Assembly: GCA_049366715.1 (NCBI GenBank)
Contig: JBMNCQ010000004.1
Location: 266,336 to 330,335 of the forward strand
DNA from: JBMNCQ01 sp049366715
Lineage (GTDB): Bacteria; Bacillota; Peptococcia; Peptococcales; BICA1-8
Length of the DNA stretch: 64,000 nt
Direction of reading: 5' to 3'
How positions within the stretch are numbered: the first letter of the stretch is position 1; every line of letters starts with the position of its first letter. The notes under the pieces were generated by a model. That model did not search any database, had not been told where the DNA came from, and saw only the letters and a program-made list of their open reading frames with translations. The position numbers and the translations under genes are program-made. Positions 44,406 through 52,531 of the stretch are shown here, piece by piece.

Positions 44406-44987
44406 TTACTTAAAATTATACTGCGGCCTGCTTATCTGTTTACCCACCCGTTCATACAATGTCTTGCCCAGAACAGCCGCAATAACTGCCTTTACTAAAT
44501 CTAAGACGATATATAAACTCATCATTGTTACAATCTGGATAAAAGTCAGGGCACTGCCCACATAAAAATTGTACATCACATACATCCAGGGCAAACCTAC
44601 AATATACATGACGATCGTACTGATCAGCACCGCCGTTAGAAAGTTAAACCACCCCGGATTCTGTTTTTTGTGAATAAGCATACCTGCCACATATGCGCCC
44701 ACAGAAAAACCAATCAGAAAGCCGAAAGTAGGTTTGAAGATATATGTCAGTCCGCCATAAGGTGCGGAAGCAAAAACCGGTATCCCGATCAGACCGACTA
44801 AAATGTACACAACCATACTTAAGGCACCTAAACGGGGGCCGATTAGGATTCCGGCCAAAATACTAAAGAGCGGTAACAGACTAAAAGGCACAATATCAGG
44901 CGGCCAAATTTTCGAGATATAAGCGCCTATAGTCATCAGAGCAGCAAAAAAAGCAACTAAAACCATGTCCCTTACAGATAATTTCAT
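44406..44987 (-). CDS. bioY: Biotin ECF transporter S component BioY
   Basis: 193 residues, six membrane segments. Visible BioY features: DIVPFSLLPLFSILAGILIG, GALSMVVYILVGLIGIPVFA, SAPYGGLTYIFKPTFGFLIG. Biotin-specific S component. Transcribed from a consensus sigma-A promoter overlapped by a BirA-type operator about 220 bp upstream, so biotin repression is likely. The leader contains a heptanucleotide array ending about 18 nt before the start codon. Confidence 0.95.
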   Translation of the reverse strand: MKLSVRDMVLVAFFAALMTIGAYISKIWPPDIVPFSLLPLFSILAGILIGPRLGALSMVVYILVGLIGIPVFASAPYGGLTYIFKPTFGFLIGFSVGAYVAGMLIHKKQNPGWFNFLTAVLISTIVMYIVGLPWMYVMYNFYVGSALTFIQIVTMMSLYIVLDLVKAVIAAVLGKTLYERVGKQISRPQYNFK

Positions 44988-45005
44988 GATCTACACCTCT
45001 TATTA

Positions 45006-45112
45006 GTGACTAGTGATTAGTGACTGGTATAGTTAAGTTTATGGTTTATGGTTTATGGTTTACTGAGAACCGAGAACTGAGAACTGAGAACTGAGAACTG
45101 AGAACCGGGCCC
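45006..45112. repeat. Heptanucleotide-period array in the bioY leader
   Basis: Eight in-phase units (GTGACTA, GTGATTA, GTGACTG, GTATAGT, TAAGTTT, ATGGTTT three times), a 2-nt slip, then seven more (TGAGAAC or CGAGAAC, ending CGGGCCC). Same module order as 2421-2612. Lies between the bioY promoter and its start codon, so it is transcribed. Confidence 0.88.
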
Positions 45113-45182
45113 AGTCTTTCTGGTACTACCGCACTGTTGTCACTGTTTCACTATTTTCACTAATTATTTTTTAACTACTCTG

Positions 45183-45211
45183 ATTATACTAAGGGATAAT
45201 TTTATTGTCAA
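45183..45211 (-). promoter_or_regulatory. Consensus sigma-A promoter of bioY
   Basis: Minus strand TTGACA (45206-45211), exactly 17 nt, TATAAT (45183-45188). Both hexamers are perfect. Predicted start near 45176, about 190 nt before the bioY ATG. Confidence 0.85.
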
Positions 45212-45236
45212 CCTATTTAGTTTTCATGGTTAACCA
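45205..45236. promoter_or_regulatory. BirA-type biotin operator over the bioY -35
   Basis: TTGTCAACC, 14 nt, GGTTAACCA: near-perfect inverted half-sites resembling the BirA operator (TTGTAAACC-N14/15-GGTTTACAA type). The left half-site contains the -35 hexamer, so binding should block RNA polymerase. Confidence 0.75.
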
Positions 45237-45339
45237 TGCCTTGGTCTTCCAGGCGTTTCCTTTTTAAAATCAGCATCCCCTGCCTTCAGCAATCATTTTT
45301 ATAAAACCGACCAAAACCGAAAATAAAATCCTTCGGTAT

Positions 45340-45379
45340 AAAAAAAGCCTTCCGGGGCTAAAACCCGGAAGGCCTAAAA
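45340..45379 (-). terminator. Terminator downstream of the DHPS-N-like gene
   Basis: GCCTTCCGGG/CCCGGAAGGC (45347-45356 with 45364-45373), followed on the minus strand by TTTTTTTATA. About 160 nt of apparently non-coding sequence separates it from the stop codon at 45539. Confidence 0.85.
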
Positions 45380-45538
45380 AATCTATTAAACAGCAGCGCT
45401 TCTTCCGTCCCGGTCCCCTTGGATCCAAGCGGTATGCAATATATTAAAATATCAATATTGGTTATACAGGGCTTAAAACTCCTATTAACCGAAAGTAATT
45501 CTATCATTGTTTGGTATTTTCCGCAAGACATATTTATC

Positions 45539-46186
45539 TCAGCAAAAATAATTAGGCCGCAGAAAATTAACGACCAGTTCCTCCGCAGGCTTTGTCCCCG
45601 CCAGGAAAACATGGCAGCCCTTACTTTGCAAGGCATAAATATATTGTTGAAGGAGTACGAGATCATTTAAGCCGCCGCCATTGATTTGGATGATCGTTTT
45701 ATCTTCCCTGCTGTCTGTAAGCCGTATTTCCCGCAGATCATGAATTAAGTTACCGGTAGGTGTGAATTTTATGCTTACAGAGGTCAGAGCATCTTGCGCC
45801 ATCAGCTGCGGGCAGTCCTTAGATATCGCTAAAATATTATTAATTGTCATTTTCAGCTCCTGGCCGAGCTCCTTAAGTTTCCAATGCTGTGCGGCAAGTT
45901 TCCTGAATAAAAGCTTGTACTCTTTATAGGTACCGAGTATTAAAACATCCCCGTACTGCTCCTTGCAATTGACAGCATACTTATGGACAGCTACTTCACC
46001 CCCGAGAGAAAGCATCTCCTGCTTTAAGATGTTAGCGGCACCACAATAAATATTCTCAACATAGATAGGCAGGATATTAGCCTTCTGCTCCATTATGACA
46101 CTGCCGCCTGCGTCGGATTTCGTAAGGTCTAACCAGGGGCGGGCATTCCATAACTGTCCGCCGCAATAAAACATATTAAACTGCAT
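45539..46186 (-). CDS. Protein resembling the N-terminal extension of clostridial dihydropteroate synthases
   Basis: 215 residues. The stretch YVENIYCGAANILKQEMLSL, then GGEVAVHKYAVNCKEQYGDV and LILGTYKEYKLLFRKLAAQH, resembles the extra N-terminal domain that clostridial FolP proteins carry ahead of the TIM barrel. Here it stands alone: no DHPS barrel follows, and the C-terminal 70 residues (TSVSIKFTPTGNLIHDLREI onward) are a different small domain. ATG 46186 with TATGGAGG about 7 nt upstream. The family link is from memory and function is unknown. Confidence 0.5.
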   Translation of the reverse strand: MQFNMFYCGGQLWNARPWLDLTKSDAGGSVIMEQKANILPIYVENIYCGAANILKQEMLSLGGEVAVHKYAVNCKEQYGDVLILGTYKEYKLLFRKLAAQHWKLKELGQELKMTINNILAISKDCPQLMAQDALTSVSIKFTPTGNLIHDLREIRLTDSREDKTIIQINGGGLNDLVLLQQYIYALQSKGCHVFLAGTKPAEELVVNFLRPNYFC

Positions 46187-46342
46187 AATATGACCTCCAT
46201 AATAAATAATGATTCGTTACCGGCGACTAGTTATCAGCTAATCCTCCGTCTACCACCAGTAAGGTATGCATACGCCTGCAGATAGACGACAAAGGGCGAG
46301 TGCCGCATAAAATGATACGACAAGCTCGCCATGACATTCTGA

Positions 46343-46738
46343 CTATTTACTTTTTTCCCGGGCCCTCTGCAAGAATTTATCAGTCTGAATGATATATCTG
46401 GTGTGACTGCCTTCGCCAATCATATCTTTCTCGTCATGAGCTTCCACATGAAAAGTTAGCTTCTTGTTATCAATTTCCTTTAAAACGGCTGTGGCCCGGA
46501 CATTCAGACCTATGGGTGTCGCCGCCAGATGTTTGATATCCAAATTGATCCCTACCGTAGCAAAACCTTCTGGTAATTTGGGATCTACGGATTGCAGACA
46601 GGCATTCTCCATTAAACCTACCATAGCCGGAGTTGCATAAACATCAAGGCCGCCACTGCCATATTTTTTGGCAGTATTCTCTTGGGATACAAGCTCCTGC
46701 GCTTCGCCTTCCAGACCTATAGATAGATTAAATTCCAT
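46343..46738 (-). CDS. Hotdog-fold thioesterase (FlK-like)
   Basis: 131 residues. The pattern STPAMVAL-like (VYATPAMVGLMENACLQSV), TVGINLDIKHLAATPIG and FHVEAHDEKDMIGEGSHTRY matches the FlK-type acyl-CoA thioesterase family: Thr near 37, Glu near 43 and His near 69 would be the catalytic residues. Two bases from the stop codon of the upstream aminotransferase, so the two form one operon. The acyl substrate is unknown. Confidence 0.82.
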   Translation of the reverse strand: MEFNLSIGLEGEAQELVSQENTAKKYGSGGLDVYATPAMVGLMENACLQSVDPKLPEGFATVGINLDIKHLAATPIGLNVRATAVLKEIDNKKLTFHVEAHDEKDMIGEGSHTRYIIQTDKFLQRAREKSK

Positions 46739-46740
46739 AG

Positions 46741-47982
46741 TTATCCTCCTAATTTATCCTTTGCTTCCTTAATTTTTGTCGCCATACCTACGATCTTCTC
46801 GGAAGGAATGGCACAAACAGCTATTCTTAAACCCCGGGCCAGGGGAACCAGGAAAATATTATCTTTTTGCAGTTCCAGGCCAATTTCATCCGGCTTCGTC
46901 GAAGGTACCGTAATAAAGAACCCGGAATGATAGGGGCATACTTCCAAACCGACAGATTTAGCTTCCTCCAGAAAAGTTTTCGCTCTGTCCTCCAAACTCA
47001 GACGATACTCTTCCCTTTCCTTTTTAAGCTGGGCCATCAAATCCGGATTCTTCCATAATTCTACCAGGCACAGCATACCTGCCCGGGTGCCATTAGACCA
47101 TGTCCCTCTATTTGAATATTGGTTCACATTGAAAAATTCTTCAATCACATCCCGATCAGAGCTGATCCCCAGCATACAACCCGTGCGATAACCATACATC
47201 GTATAACCTTTAGACATGCTAAAGGCAGCAATAACCAACAAATTAGCGGGCAGCTGCGTAAATAACTTAAAAAACTTCCTGCTGCCGGGAGGAGCGAAAT
47301 CTAAATAAGCAACATCTACAAAAAGGATGATATTATTTTGTCCTTTTGCCGCTAATTCTTTAAGACCGTTAATAACCTCTTCCCATTCACCGTAAGTAAG
47401 ACTAAAACCAGTAGGGTTATGGGCAGGAGAATTTATGATTAATAAGACGTTTTTTTGCACCTTGGCTAACTCACTTACTTTCGACAAACAAGCCTGAACA
47501 TTAAAGCTGCCCTGATCATCAAAAGTAACAAAAGTATCTAATTTACGGCCCATTTCCCTAGCCATAGTACGATATGGACCCCAGAACCAATCAGCAGTTA
47601 AATAGGTATCCCCGGACTCCGTATAATTCCAAATTGCATGATGGATTGCACCGGAACCACCCGGTGTAGCTACTCCGGAAATAAAAGCATCCGGTTTATA
47701 TTCAGCAAAAGCAACATCAACAGCAGCCTCTATGAAATCGGGTAAACCGGCTATCGGAGCATAGTTGGCGGTATTTTTAAAATCAAGTCCTTGGATGGTC
47801 TTTTCTACAGTTGGTAAAGTGACTAAATCGCCGTTAGGCGCCAAAAAAGCACCGATCGTAGCATTAACAATATTTTCTTTACCCACCTTTTGGGCCTTTT
47901 CATGAGCAGCTGCATTTACCCCAAAAATTTTATCAGGTTCATGTTTTCCTTGGGAATGGCTTGCAACGAGAGAGTTACTCAT
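46741..47982 (-). CDS. PLP-dependent class I/II aminotransferase (aromatic/aspartate type)
   Basis: 413 residues of fold type I. Motifs: NATIGAFLAPNGDLVTLPTV, GVATPGGSGAIHHAIWNY, INSPAHNPTGFSLT, and the PLP lysine in AAFSMSKGYTMYGYRTGCML. The RTG after the lysine binds the cofactor phosphate; GLRIAVCAIP near the C terminus includes the substrate-carboxylate Arg. An aspartate/aromatic amino-acid substrate is likely but not certain. Co-transcribed with the thioesterase downstream. Confidence 0.85.
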   Translation of the reverse strand: MSNSLVASHSQGKHEPDKIFGVNAAAHEKAQKVGKENIVNATIGAFLAPNGDLVTLPTVEKTIQGLDFKNTANYAPIAGLPDFIEAAVDVAFAEYKPDAFISGVATPGGSGAIHHAIWNYTESGDTYLTADWFWGPYRTMAREMGRKLDTFVTFDDQGSFNVQACLSKVSELAKVQKNVLLIINSPAHNPTGFSLTYGEWEEVINGLKELAAKGQNNIILFVDVAYLDFAPPGSRKFFKLFTQLPANLLVIAAFSMSKGYTMYGYRTGCMLGISSDRDVIEEFFNVNQYSNRGTWSNGTRAGMLCLVELWKNPDLMAQLKKEREEYRLSLEDRAKTFLEEAKSVGLEVCPYHSGFFITVPSTKPDEIGLELQKDNIFLVPLARGLRIAVCAIPSEKIVGMATKIKEAKDKLGG

Positions 47983-48297
47983 TTTTATTAACCTCCTATT
48001 TCGTTACTTGTTACTTTTCAACGTATTAATATTTTCGCTCAGAAAAATCATCGTCCATCGTTACCTAAAAATATTTCGTCATGATCTAAATATTTCCTTT
48101 TAATATTTTTATTATATCCTAAGGTAATTAGAAAACGAAACGAAATCCCTGCATTAATAGCTGATATTTTAACTGCTTACCGCGATATAAAAAATTCCGG
48201 CGTTCTCTGAACATTAACAAGTTCAACTTAAGCCGGGCTATGATCTGCAGTCATTCAAGAAAAGGCCCGCAACTCTTCGAGTTTGGGCCTTCATTCT
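47983..48297. other. Intergenic region between ndk and the aminotransferase gene
   Basis: No gene seen in 315 bp. A minus-strand TATAAT at 48111-48116 with a weak TTCGTT 17 nt upstream may be the promoter of the aminotransferase operon. The ndk terminator lies at the right end. GTTACTTGTTACTT near 48004-48017 has a 7-nt period and may be a remnant of the heptanucleotide family. Confidence 0.45.
48260..48291 (-). terminator. Terminator after ndk
   Basis: AGGCCC..AACTC/GAGTT.GGGCCT with a TTC loop, followed on the minus strand by TTTTCTTG. Lies just past the ndk stop codon. Confidence 0.8.
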
Positions 48298-48747
48298 TTA
48301 TTCAAACAACCATGCCTCGGGAAGGTATACATAGTCCAGCAACTCTTCAGCTTCAAAATACAAATTTATTTCCCTGCGGGCATTTGCAATGCTGTCTGCA
48401 CCATGAACCACGTTTTTCCCCGTACTTTGCGCAAAATCTCCCCGAATCGTCCCGCATAGCGCTTCCAAAGGATTTGTGGAACCATTAAGCTTTCTAACCT
48501 CTTGCACGGCGTTTTTCCCTGCTATAACCAATACTACTACGGGACCACTGGTTATAAACTTAATCAGGCCCGGATAAAAAGATTTATCCTGATGCTCGAC
48601 ATAATGAAGCCTGGCCAGTTCTTCCGTAATATTGATCATTTTCAAGCCAACAATTTTAAGTCCTTTTCTCTCAAACCTTGCGATAATTTCTCCAATTAAA
48701 CCCCTTTGTACTCCATCAGGTTTAATCATGACAAAGGTTTGTTCCAT
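48298..48747 (-). CDS. ndk: Nucleoside-diphosphate kinase
   Basis: 149 residues, the usual length. TFVMIKPDGVQRGLIGEIIA at the N terminus and the catalytic His in GKNVVHGADSIANARREI. Balances nucleoside triphosphate pools. Its ATG overlaps the last base of the ftsH stop codon (position 48747), so the two are co-transcribed and probably coupled. Confidence 0.97.
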   Translation of the reverse strand: MEQTFVMIKPDGVQRGLIGEIIARFERKGLKIVGLKMINITEELARLHYVEHQDKSFYPGLIKFITSGPVVVLVIAGKNAVQEVRKLNGSTNPLEALCGTIRGDFAQSTGKNVVHGADSIANARREINLYFEAEELLDYVYLPEAWLFE

Positions 48748-50687
48748 TAGTAATCTCTCCTAAAGGTTATTCTAATGGTCGGATCCTCCGGATCGGCATC
48801 CTCAGGAGGACTTACGATCTCCTCCTCGGCTTTAATTGGATTTTGTACCGTTCTTTCCTCATCATGCCTTTTGGGGGAATGGGTAACTTTCTCCATTAAT
48901 TCTGCAAATTCTTCGGCTTCAATTACCTCTTTCTCCATCAGAGTCTGGGCAATCAGATGCAGTTTATCAATGTTCTCCGTCAGAAGTTTTTCCGCCCTGC
49001 CGTATGCTTCCTCCATGATCCTTTTCACTTCTTTATCTATTGCAAAAGCCACAGCTTCACTGTAATTACGGTCCCGGGCTATATCCCTGCCTAAAAACAC
49101 CTGTTCTTGCTTGTTTCCAAAAGTGATCGGGCCTAACTCGTCGGACATCCCCCATTCGGTGATCATTTTTCGTACAGTCCCCGTAGCCCGCTCCAAATCG
49201 TTTTGCGCGCCGGTACTTATTTCATTTAGAATGATCTGCTCGGCAACCCTGCCGCCCAGCATCATGGTAATCTGATCCAGAAGCTGGGAACGGGTCATAT
49301 AATTTCGGTCTTCCCTGGGAAGGAGTAAGGTATAGCCACCTGCTCTGCCCCTGGGAATAATGGAAACTTTATGCAGAGGGTCACAATGGGGCAGGAGCTC
49401 GGCAACCAAGGCATGCCCTGCTTCATGATAAGAAACAATCTTCTTCTCAAATTCACTGATCACCCGTGACTTTTTCTCCGGACCGGCAATGACCCTTTCA
49501 ATTGATTGTTCCATCTCGGTCATGGATATTGTTTTTTTACTTCTCCTGGCGGCTAAAAGAGCTGCTTCGTTAACCAGGTTGGCCAGGTCGGCCCCGGTAA
49601 AACCAGGCGTCCCTCTAGCCAAAACAGCTAAATCTACATTTTCAGATAAAGGCTTTCCGCGTACATGGACTTTAAGTATTTCTTCTCTTCCTCTGACATC
49701 AGGTCTATCAACGGTAATTTGTCTATCGAAACGTCCCGGACGCAGTAAAGCCGGGTCTAAAATATCAGGGCGGTTTGTCGCGGCTATAATGATAATGCCC
49801 TCATTGATATTAAATCCATCCATTTCCACCAGAAGCTGATTTAAGGTTTGCTCCCTTTCATCATGTCCTCCGCCTAATCCCGCACCTCTTTGGCGGCCGA
49901 CTGCATCAATTTCATCCACAAATACAATACAGGGTGCATTTTTCTTAGCTTGCTCGAATAAATCCCTGACCCTTGACGCACCTACACCAACAAACATTTC
50001 CACAAAATCCGAACCGCTAATGCTGAAGAAAGGTACGCCCGCTTCCCCGGCAACAGCCCGGGCCAGTAAGGTTTTGCCCGTACCGGGAGGTCCGAATAAA
50101 AGAACGCCTTTAGGAATTTTGGCACCCAGCTCCGTGAATTTCTTCGGATATTTTAGGAATTCCACAACCTCTTCCAGTTCCTCTTTTACTTCATCCGCAC
50201 CAGCAACATCAGCAAAAGTGACTCTCGTCTTTTCATCATTATGCAGCCGGGCCCTGCTTTTACCGAACTGCATGACACGGCTCCCGCCGCCTTGAGTCTG
50301 CTGCATCATAAAGAAAAATACTGCAATTAGCAGAAGTACCGGCAATAAGGTGGAAAGTACTCCCGTCCACCAGGGGGGCTGAGGAGTAGGTTCCTGATCT
50401 ACCGACACATTTTGAGCCAGTAATTTATCAATTATCTGAGGATAATTTTTGGGCGCTTCCAGGGAGAAATTTTTGCCTTCCGTAGTCACACCGCTAATTA
50501 TCTGATAGTTTTCTTCCGTAATAATTTGTACATTTTTAACCTTTCCTTTTTCCACTGCGGCAATAAATTCGGAAAAGTTCTCAAATGGACTCTCCTCCTG
50601 TTGAGGTGCATTGGTCCATCGTAACACAGATACTGCGATCAGTACTATCAATAAATAAATGGCTAAGTTTCTAAAAATCCGGTTCAA
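48747..50687 (-). CDS. ftsH: ATP-dependent membrane zinc protease FtsH
   Basis: About 646 residues. Two N-terminal membrane segments flank a short external domain; then the AAA module with Walker A GPPGTGKTLLARAVAGEAGV, FVDEIDAVGRQRG, and the zinc motif HEAGH near residue 430. Degrades misassembled membrane proteins and some regulators, including sporulation factors in B. subtilis. TTG 50687 fits the SD GAGAGGAGG (7 nt); the frame opens at 50711. Confidence 0.97.
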   Translation of the reverse strand: MNRIFRNLAIYLLIVLIAVSVLRWTNAPQQEESPFENFSEFIAAVEKGKVKNVQIITEENYQIISGVTTEGKNFSLEAPKNYPQIIDKLLAQNVSVDQEPTPQPPWWTGVLSTLLPVLLLIAVFFFMMQQTQGGGSRVMQFGKSRARLHNDEKTRVTFADVAGADEVKEELEEVVEFLKYPKKFTELGAKIPKGVLLFGPPGTGKTLLARAVAGEAGVPFFSISGSDFVEMFVGVGASRVRDLFEQAKKNAPCIVFVDEIDAVGRQRGAGLGGGHDEREQTLNQLLVEMDGFNINEGIIIIAATNRPDILDPALLRPGRFDRQITVDRPDVRGREEILKVHVRGKPLSENVDLAVLARGTPGFTGADLANLVNEAALLAARRSKKTISMTEMEQSIERVIAGPEKKSRVISEFEKKIVSYHEAGHALVAELLPHCDPLHKVSIIPRGRAGGYTLLLPREDRNYMTRSQLLDQITMMLGGRVAEQIILNEISTGAQNDLERATGTVRKMITEWGMSDELGPITFGNKQEQVFLGRDIARDRNYSEAVAFAIDKEVKRIMEEAYGRAEKLLTENIDKLHLIAQTLMEKEVIEAEEFAELMEKVTHSPKRHDEERTVQNPIKAEEEIVSPPEDADPEDPTIRITFRRDY

Positions 50688-50800
50688 CAATTTACCTCCT
50701 CTCAATGCCATTCAAATTTAATAACATTTCATTCTTAAGGTAGATATATCCTATATTAAAATTAAATACCAATATACTTTACCATAATACGCAGCTTTTT

Positions 50801-52207
50801 TCAAACATATTCACTTTTTACCATTTCCAAAACTAAACAGCCTTTTGTTCGGGGATTAGCCCGGAATCTTTCATTGATGGTAATGCCCGGGATCCAGATT
50901 ATTTCCTCGCCCATGCAAACTACAGGAAGTAAGTCTCTTCTGCGTCTGTCCACTTTTAGATCAATAAATAAATCTTTCACTTTTTTCGTGCCTTGCATTC
51001 CAAAAGGTTGAATCCTATCCCCCGGTTTCCGTTGCCGGACAAGCAGTGACGACGGGATTTTATATCTGTCAAGGACAGCTCTCTGAAAGTCATTCAGGCC
51101 CTCCGGTATATTATCTGCATAATAACCTTTTAAAATTATACCTAAATCAGCCAGAAAAATACTACCGGGTATTTGCCATAAAATATGAATCGTTGTATCT
51201 TTAGTTAAGGTATGCCTGTCTAAATCAAGCAGCTCCAGATTGCAATAATTTTTAACAGCCACGATATTATGGGGCAAATGAAGTTCCTTATGCCCCTGCT
51301 CCGTCCCAATTATCCCCAGCAGATTTTCTACATGGATAAAGCCGAGGTTCTGTTCTTCAGGTCTTAACATCCCATAGGCTTTCCGGATCATCCGCCTTTT
51401 TAAAGCCAGATGATATTTTCTTAAGATATTTAGATCTATTTTAAGTTTACCCTTTTCCGCAATAGTTAGAACATCATTAAATCCTGCGTCGGCTTGCTGC
51501 TCCAGATAATTATTTTCCCCCCAAACGATTTCTTCCAGTTTAAGCAAACCCTCCACAATTTGCGGATTAAATTCTTTTTTTAAGTAAGGCAAAAGCTCCA
51601 GCCGAATTTTATTACGCAAATAGATCGGCTTTCTATTACTGGGATCCAGAGCAAACTTTAAATTCTCTTCCTGACAAAAACCGACTATCTCTGCTTTAGT
51701 CACCTGAGCCAGGGGTCTTATGATCCAGCCTCCTACAGGCGGCATACTTGCTAACCCGTCTAACCCGGTTCCTTGAATTAAATGGAGCAGCACCGTTTCC
51801 CCCCGGTCATCGGCATGATGCCCTAAAGCCAGCTTATTGCCCTTGATTTCCTTGCGGAGATCATTGAATATTCTTCTCCGGACTTGGTGACCGGCTTCCT
51901 GAGGAGATAATCCCTGCTCTTTAATCACTTCAGGTACATCCACTGTAAAAATTCTATATTCTAATCCCAGTTTCTGCGCAGTTTGCGCAACAAATTCAGC
52001 TTCTTCCCGGGCCTCATCTCCTCTGAACATATGGTTCACATGAACAATAAAAAGGCGCAAACCGTATTCATCCTTCAGCGAGTTAAGAATATGTAAGAGA
52101 GCACTGGAATCCGGCCCCCCGGAAACCCCAATAATTACAACATCATTTTCCTGTAACATGTTATTCTTTTTGATCGTGTCCTTAACCCGTTCAATAAATG
52201 AAGACAC
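50801..52207 (-). CDS. tilS: tRNA(Ile)-lysidine synthase TilS
   Basis: About 468 residues. PP-loop motif IIGVSGGPDSSALLHILNSL, then LFIVHVNHMFRGDEAREEAE and ALGHHADDRGETVLLHLIQG; C-terminal TilS domains with RIQPFGMQGTKKVKDLFIDL. Converts the wobble cytidine of tRNA-Ile(CAU) to lysidine. GTG 52207 follows AGGGGTG by 6 nt; the frame also opens at GTG 52216. In Firmicutes it lies between spoIIE and ftsH, as here; the usual hpt gene between tilS and ftsH is absent. Confidence 0.96.
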   Translation of the reverse strand: MSSFIERVKDTIKKNNMLQENDVVIIGVSGGPDSSALLHILNSLKDEYGLRLFIVHVNHMFRGDEAREEAEFVAQTAQKLGLEYRIFTVDVPEVIKEQGLSPQEAGHQVRRRIFNDLRKEIKGNKLALGHHADDRGETVLLHLIQGTGLDGLASMPPVGGWIIRPLAQVTKAEIVGFCQEENLKFALDPSNRKPIYLRNKIRLELLPYLKKEFNPQIVEGLLKLEEIVWGENNYLEQQADAGFNDVLTIAEKGKLKIDLNILRKYHLALKRRMIRKAYGMLRPEEQNLGFIHVENLLGIIGTEQGHKELHLPHNIVAVKNYCNLELLDLDRHTLTKDTTIHILWQIPGSIFLADLGIILKGYYADNIPEGLNDFQRAVLDRYKIPSSLLVRQRKPGDRIQPFGMQGTKKVKDLFIDLKVDRRRRDLLPVVCMGEEIIWIPGITINERFRANPRTKGCLVLEMVKSEYV

Positions 52208-52246
52208 AGGAAACACCCCTAGCGATAGATTCGTTTATAGTTTTTA

Positions 52247-52351
52247 GTGACTGGTGACTGGTAGTAGTAAAGTTTATAGAGCATAGTTCATCGTTTAATC
52301 GTTTATCATTCTCAGTTCTCAGATACCGGTTCCCGGTTGTTTTTAAGAACA
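52247..52351. repeat. Heptanucleotide-period array upstream of tilS, with inverted third module
   Basis: About 15 in-phase 7-nt units: GTGACTG twice, GTAGTAG, TAAAGTT, TATAGAG, CATAGTT, CATCGTT, then TCTCAGT/TCTCAGA (complement of the TGAGAAC module), TACCGGT, TCCCGGT. The rest of the gap to 52470 has looser repeats of ACTGTAG. The GTGACTG end faces the tilS start. Confidence 0.82.
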
Positions 52352-52470
52352 GCGCACAATTTATTGACTTTCCCTTCCCGGTGCTATCATACTGTAGAAC
52401 AGCAGCCACTGTAGTCTATCGCTACTGTAGTTACTGTCGCTGTTGTAGCTGCCAGACCTCTCCCCTTAAT

Positions 52471-52508
52471 AATAATAAGCCTACAGAATTAATTCTGTAG
52501 GCTTTTTT
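52471..52508. terminator. Terminator after spoIIE
   Basis: AAGCCTACAGAATT and its exact complement (52477-52490 with 52491-52504) form a palindrome with T-rich flanks on both sides (TTATTATTA on the minus strand). Lies about 25 nt past the spoIIE stop codon. Confidence 0.75.
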
Positions 52509-52531
52509 AATCTCCTTCTTAATTTTCCCAA

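Noticed and set aside
45358..45670. Overlapping open frames on both strands near the DHPS-N-like gene
   Set aside because: They overlap its 3' end and a strong terminator, have no SD, and encode no recognisable protein.
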